Origin: Rickettsiales bacterium
Lineage (GTDB): Bacteria; Pseudomonadota; Alphaproteobacteria; Rickettsiales; SXRF01
Reading direction: 5' to 3'
Length of the DNA: 64,000 nucleotides
NCBI GenBank assembly: GCA_041396965.1
Contig: JAWKXN010000001.1
Coordinates: 1,736,001 to 1,800,000, forward strand
Shown here: positions 1 to 8,850 of the stretch, in pieces
Layout of the letters: each line of letters begins with the position of its first letter
How positions within the stretch are numbered: position 1 is the first letter of the stretch
Made by a program: the position numbers and the translations under genes
The notes under the pieces: generated by a model
What the model saw: the letters and a program-made list of their open reading frames with translations, nothing else
The model's database searches: none
Told to the model about the DNA's origin: nothing

Positions 1-36
1 GGTGGCAACTATACCTAAAAAATGAGGAATTAAGAA

Positions 37-2460
37 ATGAGAAGATACAGCAAATTCCAACAAAAATTACACCATCTTTCTATTCGCTCCCGACTTTTTA
101 GCATAGTTTTAGTCTTTGCTATACCTTTTTCCATCCTTATCTACTCAACCATAGACAATATCAAACGCAATATCGTACTAGCGCAAATGGAAATTGATGG
201 AGTGAAGTACGAAAAAATCCTTACCGGAATTCTTGCCGAAATAGGCAACCATCGTCTTACTAGAATGATTATCGCACATAATAAAGATCCAGATAGAAAA
301 ATACTAAAAAAACACAATGAATATTCTAAAAATATTGACGCGCTTATAGATGAACTTATAGAACTGAACAAAAATTTAGGAACAGACCTTAGATTTTCTA
401 AAAATATACTGAAAAATGACAATAATGAAGCAACAATGATCGAAGAACTTGCTCAAAAATGGCAGGTAATAAAAAATCAGGATATAACTATATACAACAA
501 TTATGACGAAATTCTTGTTCTACTAGATAGAATAATAACAGTAGTCGGAGATACATCTGGTCTTATCCTTGATCCAGATCTTGACAGTTATTATCTGATG
601 GACATCTCAGTAAACCAACTACCCCAAACTATAAACAGAATATCATATGCTTCTTTCTTACTATATCCATATTTCAATCTTTCCATACCCGTATCCCCAG
701 AAATAAGCAGCGAAGCGAAACTAATCACTCATTTCCTACGTGAAGCCGAGATGGAGAGAGTCCTCTTTGATATTGATCTTGCCTTTAATGAGGATGAAAA
801 TTTTTATGGTGTAAGCCAAACTCTAAAGCCTAACCTAGAACCAGTGATTGAAGAATATAAGAATGATATGAACCAATTCATCACTACATTAGATATTGTT
901 TCATCTGGTAACAGAATAGCACCTGACACTCTTTCAAAACAAATTTTTAAATTGCGTGATTTTATAAAAACCATGAATTATAAAATCCTTGATGAATTAA
1001 CAACACTTCTCAACAAGCGCATAGAATATTATCAAAACAAACAATGGAACACTCTTATATGGTACGCATTAGCACAGCTTATAGGACTATGGTTATTCTT
1101 CTTCCTAACTACTAGTGTTATAACTCCAATAAACTGGTTGTATAAAGCTCTTGTTGAAATAACCAAAGGCAATCTACGTATCAAAATTCCCGGCAAGGAT
1201 TTTCAAGATGAAATTGGCACTATAGCAAGGGGTATTGAGTCATTCCGTATAAACCTTTTAGAAAAAGTAGAACTAGAAACCGAATTAAAGGAAAAGAGTA
1301 ATTATCTGCAATCAATAACAGATAGCTCATTTGATGGTATAATGGTGATTAATTCAATCGGAACCATACTTGATTTCAACAAATCTGCCGGAAGAATCTT
1401 TGGTTATAATATTGACGACATAAAAGGAGAAAATATCTCCATTCTCCTTCCTCAAAAAACATCCAGTCGCTATCGCAAATATATAGAATCCTATCTTAGT
1501 AATATCAGCAATATGACCGGTGTAAATCGTGAGATAAAAGGAACTAAGAAAAACGGCGATATTTTCCCTATAGAAATAACTATATCAAAACTTGATTATC
1601 ATGAAGATACGTTATTCGTGGTGATGGTTAAAGACATAACTTATCGTAAAAAAATAGAAGCTGAACTCATAGAGCATCGCGATCACCTACAAAAACTTGT
1701 TGATATTAAAACCCTAGATTTAATCATAGAAAAAGAAAAAGCTGAAAAAGCCAATGTCGCCAAGTCCGAATTCCTATCAAATATGTCACACGAACTTAGA
1801 ACACCCATGCACGCTATTCTTAATTACACCAGCATGAGCATAAAAAATATTAGTGGCGATACTATCAAGAATCCTGAAAAGCTAGACAAATATCTTAACA
1901 ATATCCAAATGGCCGGAAAAAGATTGCTCGGATTATTAAATAATCTATTGGATTTTGAAAAGTTGGAAGCCGGCAAAATGACCTTCTCTATAGAAAAAGG
2001 CGACTTACAAAAAGTAATTGATTACGCCTTAGTAGAGCTTGACTCACTGATCAAAAATAAAAAACTATCAGTGACTAAAGAGAATTTATGTCAAAATACT
2101 AATATATATCTTGATGAGGCAAAATTAATACAAGTTATTATTAATCTTCTGTCTAACTCTATAAAGTTCTCACCAGAAGGAGGTAATATAACAATTATCA
2201 TATCAGATTACGCGGAAAAAGACGGCAAAGAATTTGTACTATGCTCAATAAGTGATGATGGAATAGGTATCCCAACAGAAGAGCTGGAAGATATATTTGA
2301 TAAATTCACCCAAAGCAGCAAAACTAAAACTATGTCAGGCGGTACTGGTCTTGGTCTTTCAATAAGCCGGAAAATAATAGAAGGGCATCAAGGAAAAATA
2401 TGGGCAGAAAATATGAAGGCAGGTGCCGCTATAAAGTTTATTTTGCCAAAAACCCCGTGA
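37..2460 (+). CDS. membrane-bound sensor histidine kinase (HAMP-PAS-HisKA-HATPase)
   Basis: 807-residue inner-membrane histidine kinase. Visible order: transmembrane segment at about residues 20-42, a long periplasmic helical region to about 335, a second transmembrane segment at about 340-362, a HAMP linker, a PAS domain (about 420-540), a short coiled coil, the HisKA box SHELRTPMHAI with phospho-acceptor His585, then the ATPase domain with N box (NLLSNSIKFSPEGG), G1 (DDGIGIP) and G2 (GGTGLGLSIS). There is no fused receiver and no response-regulator gene next to it, so its partner lies elsewhere. The signal sensed cannot be read from the sequence. It converges on the DUF4139 gene with only about 60 nt between the stops. 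Confidence 0.93.
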   Translation: MRRYSKFQQKLHHLSIRSRLFSIVLVFAIPFSILIYSTIDNIKRNIVLAQMEIDGVKYEKILTGILAEIGNHRLTRMIIAHNKDPDRKILKKHNEYSKNIDALIDELIELNKNLGTDLRFSKNILKNDNNEATMIEELAQKWQVIKNQDITIYNNYDEILVLLDRIITVVGDTSGLILDPDLDSYYLMDISVNQLPQTINRISYASFLLYPYFNLSIPVSPEISSEAKLITHFLREAEMERVLFDIDLAFNEDENFYGVSQTLKPNLEPVIEEYKNDMNQFITTLDIVSSGNRIAPDTLSKQIFKLRDFIKTMNYKILDELTTLLNKRIEYYQNKQWNTLIWYALAQLIGLWLFFFLTTSVITPINWLYKALVEITKGNLRIKIPGKDFQDEIGTIARGIESFRINLLEKVELETELKEKSNYLQSITDSSFDGIMVINSIGTILDFNKSAGRIFGYNIDDIKGENISILLPQKTSSRYRKYIESYLSNISNMTGVNREIKGTKKNGDIFPIEITISKLDYHEDTLFVVMVKDITYRKKIEAELIEHRDHLQKLVDIKTLDLIIEKEKAEKANVAKSEFLSNMSHELRTPMHAILNYTSMSIKNISGDTIKNPEKLDKYLNNIQMAGKRLLGLLNNLLDFEKLEAGKMTFSIEKGDLQKVIDYALVELDSLIKNKKLSVTKENLCQNTNIYLDEAKLIQVIINLLSNSIKFSPEGGNITIIISDYAEKDGKEFVLCSISDDGIGIPTEELEDIFDKFTQSSKTKTMSGGTGLGLSISRKIIEGHQGKIWAENMKAGAAIKFILPKTP

Positions 2461-2521
2461 ATTTAGACCGAACTCTACCTCTATTGCCTATTGCCTATTG
2501 TCTATAACCTATTTTCTCCAT

Positions 2522-4054
2522 CTACCAACTATAATGTACCTTATAGGTTATTATTTTTTCCTCCTCTGGTTTTAGATTTACCATAAAATGAATCTGGTGA
2601 GCCGAGTCTTTGGTATATTTATCACTGGATGTTGAAATATCCCAACCAGTCGCCCGATATAGATTCTCAACCACTTTTACTTTCACCGCCTGTTTTTTCT
2701 GATTACGGATTTTAATTTCTATCTTCTCATCAGCGAAGCGACGTTTACTATCAAGATAATAATCAAGCTGTTTGCGTTCTCCAACCACATCAAAGGCACT
2801 GCCAAGCTTTATCAACAACTCCTCATTGCGCGGTGTATGCTCTATAATATCCTCACCGATAAATTCCAAACTACCGTCAGATTTATCCTGCTGATTTACC
2901 CGTATCCTACCAGCGGGCAGCGGCACACCAAGACCTAGCTCCTTTTTATTCATTATTTTAAGATAAACATCCACTTTCTTATTTGGATTTTCCACTCCAT
3001 AAGAACGTCCGGTGTAAAGCCCTCCATAATTCCAATATTGTGAACCAAAGCCGTTATAAACCATTACCTTTTCCACCGGAACATTATTCGCTGCCGGAAT
3101 AAGTTCAAGCTGCTTAGTGGAATTATTCGGCAACATAGTGGGTTTATCCAGCGTATAGAGATGATACTCAAAAAATGATTTTTCAGAAAAGGAAGGAGCT
3201 TTTGCCTCTGCCATGTCAGCCATAGCTGCAAATCCCTGATTTCTTACTTTATAAAGCCTCCCCTGTGGCTGAACCTTCTGCACATCACCAGCCATCAATT
3301 TAAGTTTAGCGTCATTAAAACTAGCACCAGTCTGGTTAATTATTGAAACCCATGAGTTAAAATCAACAAATCCACTATTAGCGTCCTTACCTTCACGGTA
3401 AATAAGATTATAGTCCGCCCACCAAGTCATACCTTGAGTCTGATAACTAACTTCTGTTTTATGCTTACCAACCTTCCCAGTAAATATATCCCACACCAAT
3501 GTTGGCTTAGTTATAAGCCCATTAGGAAGCTCAGGAAAAGAAATTGACGAATAACTACGTATTGCCTTTATCTTACTATCATCAGTTTTCAGCGTAATAC
3601 CACCCTGCGTACTAAGCAAAGTTCCGCTCACTTCTTCTACCTTATCACCGGAGTTTTTCTCTACGGTAATTTTTTTATCTATATATTTTTCAAGTAATTT
3701 GCTCTGACTTACTAAATCAAACTGATAATTCTGCTCCCCTACCTTAGTTCCTTTAGGATCAGTAAGTGATTTGAACTGCACAGAGGTCGGGTCAATATAA
3801 GCGGCGACATCACTATATTTTACTACATTTTTTTTGCCTGAAAGCTCTATATCCCGTACCTGCCTCACCACCCCGTAACCGGGAACATTCATCCCGTTAT
3901 AGCCACTTCTACCTTGTACCGGACGATACATGTTAGGGTCAATAGCCCCTGCTCCCGCCTTACTGTAAATAGTTATCGCCGTCTCATCAGCAAAGGCTGG
4001 CGTAGCGATACAAAGCGCTGAACTTATAAGCAAAATGGAAAAATGTTTTTTCAT
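2522..4054 (-). CDS. exported DUF4139-domain protein
   Basis: 510 residues with a clear signal peptide (MKKHFSILLISSALCIATPAFA, cut before DE). The middle region, with MTWWADYNLIYREG and SWVSIINQTGASFNDAKLKL, matches the DUF4139 beta-rich domain found in exported alphaproteobacterial proteins of unknown function. The C-terminal half is predicted beta-sandwich with a run of charged residues (KIEIKIRNQKKQAVKVKV). The start is backed by AGGAGA six bases before the ATG. It stands alone on the minus strand. Function unknown; periplasmic or outer-membrane association is inferred from the signal peptide only. Confidence 0.85.
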   Translation of the reverse strand: MKKHFSILLISSALCIATPAFADETAITIYSKAGAGAIDPNMYRPVQGRSGYNGMNVPGYGVVRQVRDIELSGKKNVVKYSDVAAYIDPTSVQFKSLTDPKGTKVGEQNYQFDLVSQSKLLEKYIDKKITVEKNSGDKVEEVSGTLLSTQGGITLKTDDSKIKAIRSYSSISFPELPNGLITKPTLVWDIFTGKVGKHKTEVSYQTQGMTWWADYNLIYREGKDANSGFVDFNSWVSIINQTGASFNDAKLKLMAGDVQKVQPQGRLYKVRNQGFAAMADMAEAKAPSFSEKSFFEYHLYTLDKPTMLPNNSTKQLELIPAANNVPVEKVMVYNGFGSQYWNYGGLYTGRSYGVENPNKKVDVYLKIMNKKELGLGVPLPAGRIRVNQQDKSDGSLEFIGEDIIEHTPRNEELLIKLGSAFDVVGERKQLDYYLDSKRRFADEKIEIKIRNQKKQAVKVKVVENLYRATGWDISTSSDKYTKDSAHQIHFMVNLKPEEEKIITYKVHYSW

Positions 4055-4197
4055 GGCTATCTCCTATGATTTTATGGCAAATTAACTGTTACCATAATAT
4101 CAGACGATTGCCAAAACCAATTCCTTGGTAAAAAAATTATTTTTTTGTAACCAGCACAAATATAGAGTCTACCTCTTCACTACTTGAACGCAGCGCG

Positions 4198-4270
4198 AAG
4201 TAAGCCTTAGTGGCATCCCAGCGTAACTTAAGAATTTGGGAAATTCTTGAGCTGGAATGCTATAGTTACT
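4198..4270. repeat. palindromic intergenic repeat
   Basis: An imperfect palindrome: AAGTAA (4198) mirrors TTACTT (4265), GCATCCCAGC mirrors GCTGGAATGC, and AAGAATTT/AAATTCTT form the inner stem around GGG. The 3' arm contains CTATAGTTACTT, similar to the CTATAGTAACTT that opens the repeats at 6543 and 33735. It lies in the 280-nt gap between the DUF4139 gene and the IS30 copy; I see no gene in this gap. Confidence 0.7.
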
Positions 4271-4297
4271 TCAACATAAACTGTATTACCTGAGTTC

Positions 4298-5274
4298 TAG
4301 ACTGAAGTGCAACACTTACTGTAAGGAAGTGTTGCCATGGAAAAAGTATACGAACATCTCTCATGCGCTGAGAGGGATGAGATATTCCGTCTCTTAAGAG
4401 ACGGAATATCTCGGCGCAAAATCGCAGAAAATCTTGGGCGTAGCCCTGCAACCATTAGTCGTGAGATTCGGCGCAACTCCTCGCATATAGGCTATTTGCC
4501 TGATACGGCGGCAAGCAAAGCAAGAAAACGAAGGCGAAACGGCATCTTCAAAATTGACCGCCACCCAGAGTTAAAGTCAATGTTACTCAATGGCTTAAAG
4601 GAGCGATGGTCTCCTGAACAAATCGCCACAACCTGCTATGGAAAAGTGACATTCTGCCATGAAACCATCTATCGTTATATACACCATGCGCCATGGGCAA
4701 TCAAACAGCAATTATGGCAATTCCTGTGGCGAGAAAAACCCCGACGAAAGAAACATAAAGCACAAAAAAACAAAGGTAAAATCTAAAATAGAACATCAAT
4801 TCACAAACGAAACAAAAACATCAATAACCGCAAACATTATAACCATTGGTAGGCTGACTTGGTACATTTTGGCAAGGAAAAACAGTATATTATCACTGCG
4901 ATTGAACGCAAATCACGCTTTTTACTAATTGTGAACAATCCCGAGGGCAAAAATGCGGCGAGTGTGGCGCAACGTTTGGCAAAAAAAATTGCTCCATTTA
5001 ATCCCAAATCTATCACACTGGATAATGGCTTGGAATTTACTAACCATCAGAAATTACCCGCGAAAACGTACTTCTGCGACCCATATAGCTCATGGCAAAA
5101 AGACTCAGTGGAAAACGCTAATGGACTAATCCGAAAGTTCCTGCCAAAGAAGTATCGTGGAGAAACAACAGACAAAATGCTGGAAAATATCCAAAATATC
5201 ATCAATAATAAACCTAGAAAAATTCTTGGATGGAAAACACCTCAAGAAATCTTTAACCGTTGCACTTCAAATTA
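4298..5274 (+). mobile_element. IS30-family insertion sequence, inactivated
   Basis: About 977 bp. The left end TAGACTGAAGTGCAAC and the right end (GTTGCACTTCAAATTA) are inverted repeats with two or three mismatches. Both are flanked by GAGTTC (4292-4297 and 5275-5280), a plausible 6-bp target duplication. The single transposase frame is interrupted by two nonsense codons. The element lies against fragments of other transposons. Confidence 0.8.
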
Positions 5275-5275
5275 G
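4337..5275 (+). pseudogene. IS30-family transposase with two in-frame stops
   Basis: The N-terminal part (4337-4786) has the IS30 helix-turn-helix (ISRRKIAENLGRSPATISREI). The C-terminal part (from about 4853) has the DDE catalytic core: ADLVHFGKEKQYI, LDNGLEFTNH and DSVENANGLIRKFLP. Both parts are in the same reading frame, separated by TAA at 4784-4786 and TAG at 4850-4852. The second stop falls where IS30 proteins usually read W-E-A-D, so this is decay by base substitution rather than frameshift. The final stop codon runs one base into the flanking target duplication. Confidence 0.85.
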
Positions 5276-5358
5276 AGTTCGCTCTATCCTGTCAAACGCA
5301 CGATCTCCCAGCCATTTACGAGCGAACATCATTGATTTAGCTATTTTCCAGCTTCGGA

Positions 5359-5483
5359 CGGATAAGACCAAAAACTGCACCTCAGAGACTATGCTGGCGG
5401 CAATGATGTTCAAGCTGGTGCAGTCAACAGAAAAACGATGGATGAAAATCGGAGATTTTGATCATCTCAAAAATTTCATCTAG
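5359..5483 (+). pseudogene. IS256-like (mutator) transposase C-terminal remnant
   Basis: About 40 residues (RTDKTKNCTSETMLAAMMF... ending FDHLKNFI) resemble the C-terminal tail of IS256-family transposases, where a T-K-N-C-x-S segment is followed by an amphipathic helix with a Lys-Arg-Trp. The rest of the transposase is missing; the sequence upstream, back to the IS30 end at 5274, has no recognisable coding potential. Assignment rests on a short stretch and is moderate. Confidence 0.5.
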
Positions 5484-5654
5484 GGCATGAATTTTGTTGA
5501 CAGCATAGCGCAAAGTGTGATTCACTGATACTCAGTGAGGTATGCTAATTAACATATCACATACGCCACTTCTGGGCTTTGCTCTACATAAACCAGCGAT
5601 TTGCAGCTTAACTTTGCCGCAAAACTGCCCAAACAAATAGGAGTACTCCTGATT

Positions 5655-5981
5655 ATGACAGATGAAAAAATAGTTGAAAAAATAGTTGAAAAAATATTTA
5701 ATGGAAAGGAATTAAGTGCCCAATTAAGTAGATTAGAAAATACTATAAATAGTATAGCGGGAAGTAGGTCTAAAAACCCAGAAAAACTAATTGGGGAAGT
5801 AAAAAATATCAAATCCAAATTTAAGGATGGTGTTGATGCTTTTGGAGAGCGCTCTGAAAAAATTAACAAGAGATTGGGGAGAATTGAATCTAATTTGAGT
5901 GGGCGTGCACGTCAAGAAAGTAAATACAGGGGAGTGGCCTTGATAGAAAAACCTGTTGATGATCCCCATCTTGGTAGATAA
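5655..5981 (+). CDS. hypothetical protein, charged coiled-coil
   Basis: About 108 residues starting MTDEKIVEKIVEKIF. An in-frame upstream extension exists, but the ATG at 5655 has AGGAG-like sequence before it and begins a highly charged helical protein (LSRLENTINSI, KINKRLGRIESNL) of the coiled-coil type. The 5' end contains a short tandem repeat, KIVE-KIVE-KIF. No signal peptide and no membrane segment. It is flanked on both sides by transposon remnants, so it may be cargo or a fragment. No family recognised. Confidence 0.5.
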   Translation: MTDEKIVEKIVEKIFNGKELSAQLSRLENTINSIAGSRSKNPEKLIGEVKNIKSKFKDGVDAFGERSEKINKRLGRIESNLSGRARQESKYRGVALIEKPVDDPHLGR

Positions 5982-6149
5982 TCCCCCTGTACATCGTCGG
6001 AGTAATTCAGACTCAGTTTGCAAAGAATGTCAGATCAAATCTCAACTAATACAGCTGAAAAACCCAGATAAAATGTATCTAATTATGGAGCAAAATAGGT
6101 CTGTTGCAAAAGTAGCGTAATTTGGTAACAGCCACAATCGTCCTGTCCT

Positions 6150-6386
6150 TTGGATGTTTCAGAATTTCACCATCATCGTATCAATCATTCAACTCACTTT
6201 GTAGAACAAAAACACAATCATATAAATGGTATAGAAAATTTTTGGAACCAAGCAAAAAGAGTGCTTAGAAAATACAATGGAATACCCAAAAATAACTTTC
6301 ATTTATTCTTGAAAGAATGTGAATTTAGGTTCAATTATGGTACGCCAAAACAACAACTCGCCATTCTCAAAAAATGGTGCTTCTAG
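6150..6386 (+). pseudogene. IS1595-family transposase C-terminal fragment
   Basis: About 78 residues carrying the typical tail of ISXO2-like/IS1595 transposases: HHRINHSTHFVEQKHNHING, then IENFWNQAKRVLRKYNGIP, then FHLFLKECEFRFNYG. The N-terminal DNA-binding part and first catalytic residues are absent, so it cannot be active. The 160 nt upstream (5990-6149) hold no gene. It abuts a truncated dehydrogenase on the other strand. Confidence 0.8.
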
Positions 6387-6395
6387 TATCCTAAT

Positions 6396-6515
6396 CTAGT
6401 TTTCCAAGCGGTGGGCGTCGGCATAAACCACCATCCCCTCCTTAAGAAGAGCTTTGGTAAAATCTTTACCCATTCCTGATGATGCTCAGGCTGCGAGAGC
6501 TATTTTTTTACTCAT
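6396..6515 (-). pseudogene. short-chain dehydrogenase, N-terminal remnant
   Basis: Reading the minus strand from an ATG at 6515 gives MSKKIALAA, a TGA, then ASSGMGKDFTKALLKEG and VVYADAHRLEN before a stop at 6396. This is the Rossmann nucleotide-binding start of short-chain dehydrogenases (normally ...TGASSGMG...), with a TGA in place of the Gly codon and everything after about residue 39 lost. A GGTGAT-type ribosome site precedes the ATG. The cut coincides with the end of the IS1595 fragment, so transposon insertion probably destroyed the gene. Confidence 0.7.
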
Positions 6516-6542
6516 ATCACCTCCACTAATTTTATAGAAAAA

Positions 6543-6618
6543 CTATAGTAACTTACGATAAAAATTACCACAAGCAATATCAAAACCGACTACGAAAGAG
6601 TCGGTTTTACGCAGCGGG
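6543..6618. repeat. palindromic repeat with terminator-like hairpin (CTATAGTAACTT family)
   Basis: Begins CTATAGTAACTTACG and contains a strong hairpin AAAACCGACT / AGTCGGTTTT (about 6579-6606). A close relative lies at 33735-33808. Being just downstream of the flagellin stop, the hairpin could also terminate flagellin transcription, but the T-run is only four long. Confidence 0.7.
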
Positions 6619-6645
6619 AACAAGACAAATTTTTTGCAAAAATAT

Positions 6646-7482
6646 CTAGCTGACTAATTTTAATAGTGCCGGTGTAAGTCTGTTACTTTGGGCGGCAACC
6701 GCAATAGCCGCATTTTGCTGTAGCAGAGCTTGCGACTGCTCAGTTGAGGCAGCGGCAAAATCAGCGTCTTGTAATTCAGAGCGCGCGGCTTCTTGATTCG
6801 CGATAGCAGAGTCAACATTAGCGGCGGCATAATCAATTGATTGCAAAAATGAGCCTATTTCAGCCCGAACTCCAACGACATCATTTATAGCGCTGTCAAG
6901 AACCGATAAAGCATAAGAAGCGCTAACAGCATCTAATATACTAAGACTCTTACCACCAAATAAATTATCGCTGGCAAGATTTTTTATAGAAAGCCTATCG
7001 GAATCTTCGCCCTCTACAGATAATATACTATTGATAGATATAGCATCATCACCGCTCAATCCACCATCGAGCAGTTTTTTATTATTAAAACTAGTACCAC
7101 CAACAACCGAATTCAACTGTCCAATCAACTGCTCGAACTGCTCACTAAGAGCCGCGCGATTATCATCATTAAGAACCGGAGAACCAGCTTGCTGCGCGAG
7201 ATTACGCAATTGTTGTAATATATCTCCTATCTGACCGACACCTGAATCCGCCACCTGCAGAAGACTGCTCGCCTGAGCTATATTAACGGACGCTGCCTTA
7301 AGCCCACTTACTGATGATTGTAATTGGCTGGCGAGTGAAAGTGTCGCGACATCTTCTCCAGCGGAAGAAGATTTCTTACCACTGGCAAGCGCGGCAATGG
7401 CGGAATTTAATTTCCCGCTAGATTTTTGTATATTCTGTTGTTGCTGTAGACCAGCCACTCCTGATAAAGGTCCAATACTCAT
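6646..7482 (-). CDS. flagellin
   Basis: About 278 residues from the ATG at 7482, which has AGGAGG five to six bases upstream; an in-frame ATG 18 nt earlier lacks this. The N-terminal D0/D1 helices (NIQKSSGKLNSAIAALASGK, QIGDILQQLRNLAQQAG) and C-terminal helix (LQDADFAAASTEQSQALLQQ, then SNRLTPALLKL) are recognisable, and the central variable domain is short, so this is a minimal flagellin. Flagellin is exported by the flagellar type III apparatus and polymerises into the filament. No other flagellar gene is in the window, and the gene stands alone beside transposon debris. Confidence 0.9.
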   Translation of the reverse strand: MSIGPLSGVAGLQQQQNIQKSSGKLNSAIAALASGKKSSSAGEDVATLSLASQLQSSVSGLKAASVNIAQASSLLQVADSGVGQIGDILQQLRNLAQQAGSPVLNDDNRAALSEQFEQLIGQLNSVVGGTSFNNKKLLDGGLSGDDAISINSILSVEGEDSDRLSIKNLASDNLFGGKSLSILDAVSASYALSVLDSAINDVVGVRAEIGSFLQSIDYAAANVDSAIANQEAARSELQDADFAAASTEQSQALLQQNAAIAVAAQSNRLTPALLKLVS

Positions 7483-7902
7483 AGCATCCTCCTGACACAA
7501 CCGATAAAACGTTCTAGCAATATAAAAACTGTAAAAACGCTTATATCGTATAAGGTCACTAAAAAATCCTGTGACCGCCTGATTTATATTACATAATATA
7601 TCATATTAATTACTATAAAGTTAATCAATATATAATTTTCTACAGAGGATAAAAAGTAAAATACATATAAAACAATATGTTAATTTATAAAAATAGTTAA
7701 TTATTTTATACAACTATATATCTACAACTATACTCATTTGTATTATTAATAACACAAATGAGTATCAAAACCGCAAGTTGAAAGCGTGGTTTGACCACAT
7801 CAATCCCAAGCATTTGCTTAGGATTGATACTATATAAATAATTTATTCACATTTGTTAGCTAATTATTTAATGATAACAATATTCACCCAACCGGATATA
7901 AA
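7483..7902. other. 420-nt AT-rich intergenic region with a palindromic repeat
   Basis: Lies between divergent flagellin and GT2 genes, so it must hold both promoters, but I cannot fix either one. It contains a palindromic repeat at 7761-7831: AGTATC mirrors GATACT, and ATCAATCC/GGATTGAT form an inner hairpin. The repeat shares TATCAAAACC with the repeats at 6543 and 33735. No coding sequence seen. Confidence 0.6.
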
Positions 7903-8850
7903 ATGATACCTGAAAATTTTTCCATAGCTATACTAATACCCTGTTATGATGAGGAAATGACCATAGGAGATGTCGTATCATCCTTCCGTACTAATTTTCC
8001 AACAGCCAGAATTTACGTCTATGATAATAACTCAAACGATAGCACCGCGCGCAAAGCGAAAGAAGCCGGAGCTATCGTTAGGAGCGAGCCAAGACAAGGC
8101 AAAGGAAATGTCGTGCGCCAAATGTTCGCCGATATTGACGCTGATATTTATATTTTAGCTGATGGTGATAACGCTCACCCAGCACCGCCAGCCATAGATT
8201 TCACGAACACACTTATAGAAAAACGCCTTGATATGGTAATAGGCACCAGAATGATTGGTGGTACTACCACAAGACGCTATCACGCTTTTGGTAATAAAAT
8301 GTTCAACCGACTGGTAGAGATATTATTCAATCGTGGAATGAGTGATGTATTTTCTGGATACAGAGTATTCAATAGACGTTTCGTAAAATCATTTCCGGCG
8401 ATTAGTCGTGGTTTTGAAATAGAGATGGAACTTAGCGTACACGCACTTGACCTACGACTTCCATTCATTGAAATTCCTTTTAACCACGGTGAAAGACCGG
8501 AAGGATCAGTTAGCAAACTCCGTACTTTTCATGACGGCTTCAAAATAATGTGGCGGATGCTAGTATTTTTAGCCGAAACCAGACCTTTTAGATTATTTAC
8601 ATGGACTGCGGCGTTAATGCTTATTATCGCTATAATACTGGCTATCCCTATCATAGAAACTTTCATAAAGACTAGTACCGTTCCACGCTTCCCTACAGCT
8701 TTTGGTATTGTTGGTCTTATCATGTTAAGTGGGGTTATTTTTACCAGCGGCATCATATTGGAGGGTATCGCTCGTTTTAGAAGAGAAAATAAACGTCTGC
8801 ATTATCTATCATTATCTCCATTCCGTAGCGGGTATCATGACCTCAAGTAA
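7903..8850 (+). CDS. family 2 glycosyltransferase, membrane-anchored
   Basis: 315 residues. GT-A fold start (IAILIPCYDEEMTIGDVV), nucleotide-binding DNNSND, and the metal-binding DGD at residues 87-89, followed by two C-terminal transmembrane segments (about 227-250 and 262-285). This layout is typical of polyprenyl-phosphate sugar transferases related to dolichol-phosphate mannose synthase and GtrB/ArnC. Such enzymes make a lipid-linked sugar donor on the cytoplasmic face. The next gene starts inside its 3' end (14-nt overlap), so it is co-transcribed with the two DUF2142 proteins, which are plausible users of that donor. Confidence 0.85.
   Translation: MIPENFSIAILIPCYDEEMTIGDVVSSFRTNFPTARIYVYDNNSNDSTARKAKEAGAIVRSEPRQGKGNVVRQMFADIDADIYILADGDNAHPAPPAIDFTNTLIEKRLDMVIGTRMIGGTTTRRYHAFGNKMFNRLVEILFNRGMSDVFSGYRVFNRRFVKSFPAISRGFEIEMELSVHALDLRLPFIEIPFNHGERPEGSVSKLRTFHDGFKIMWRMLVFLAETRPFRLFTWTAALMLIIAIILAIPIIETFIKTSTVPRFPTAFGIVGLIMLSGVIFTSGIILEGIARFRRENKRLHYLSLSPFRSGYHDLK

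Noticed and set aside
2504..2560. Bidirectional terminator between the kinase and DUF4139 genes (ATAACCTA/TAGGTTAT)
   Set aside because: The stem is short with a loop of over 30 nt and overlaps the DUF4139 stop codon; too weak to call.
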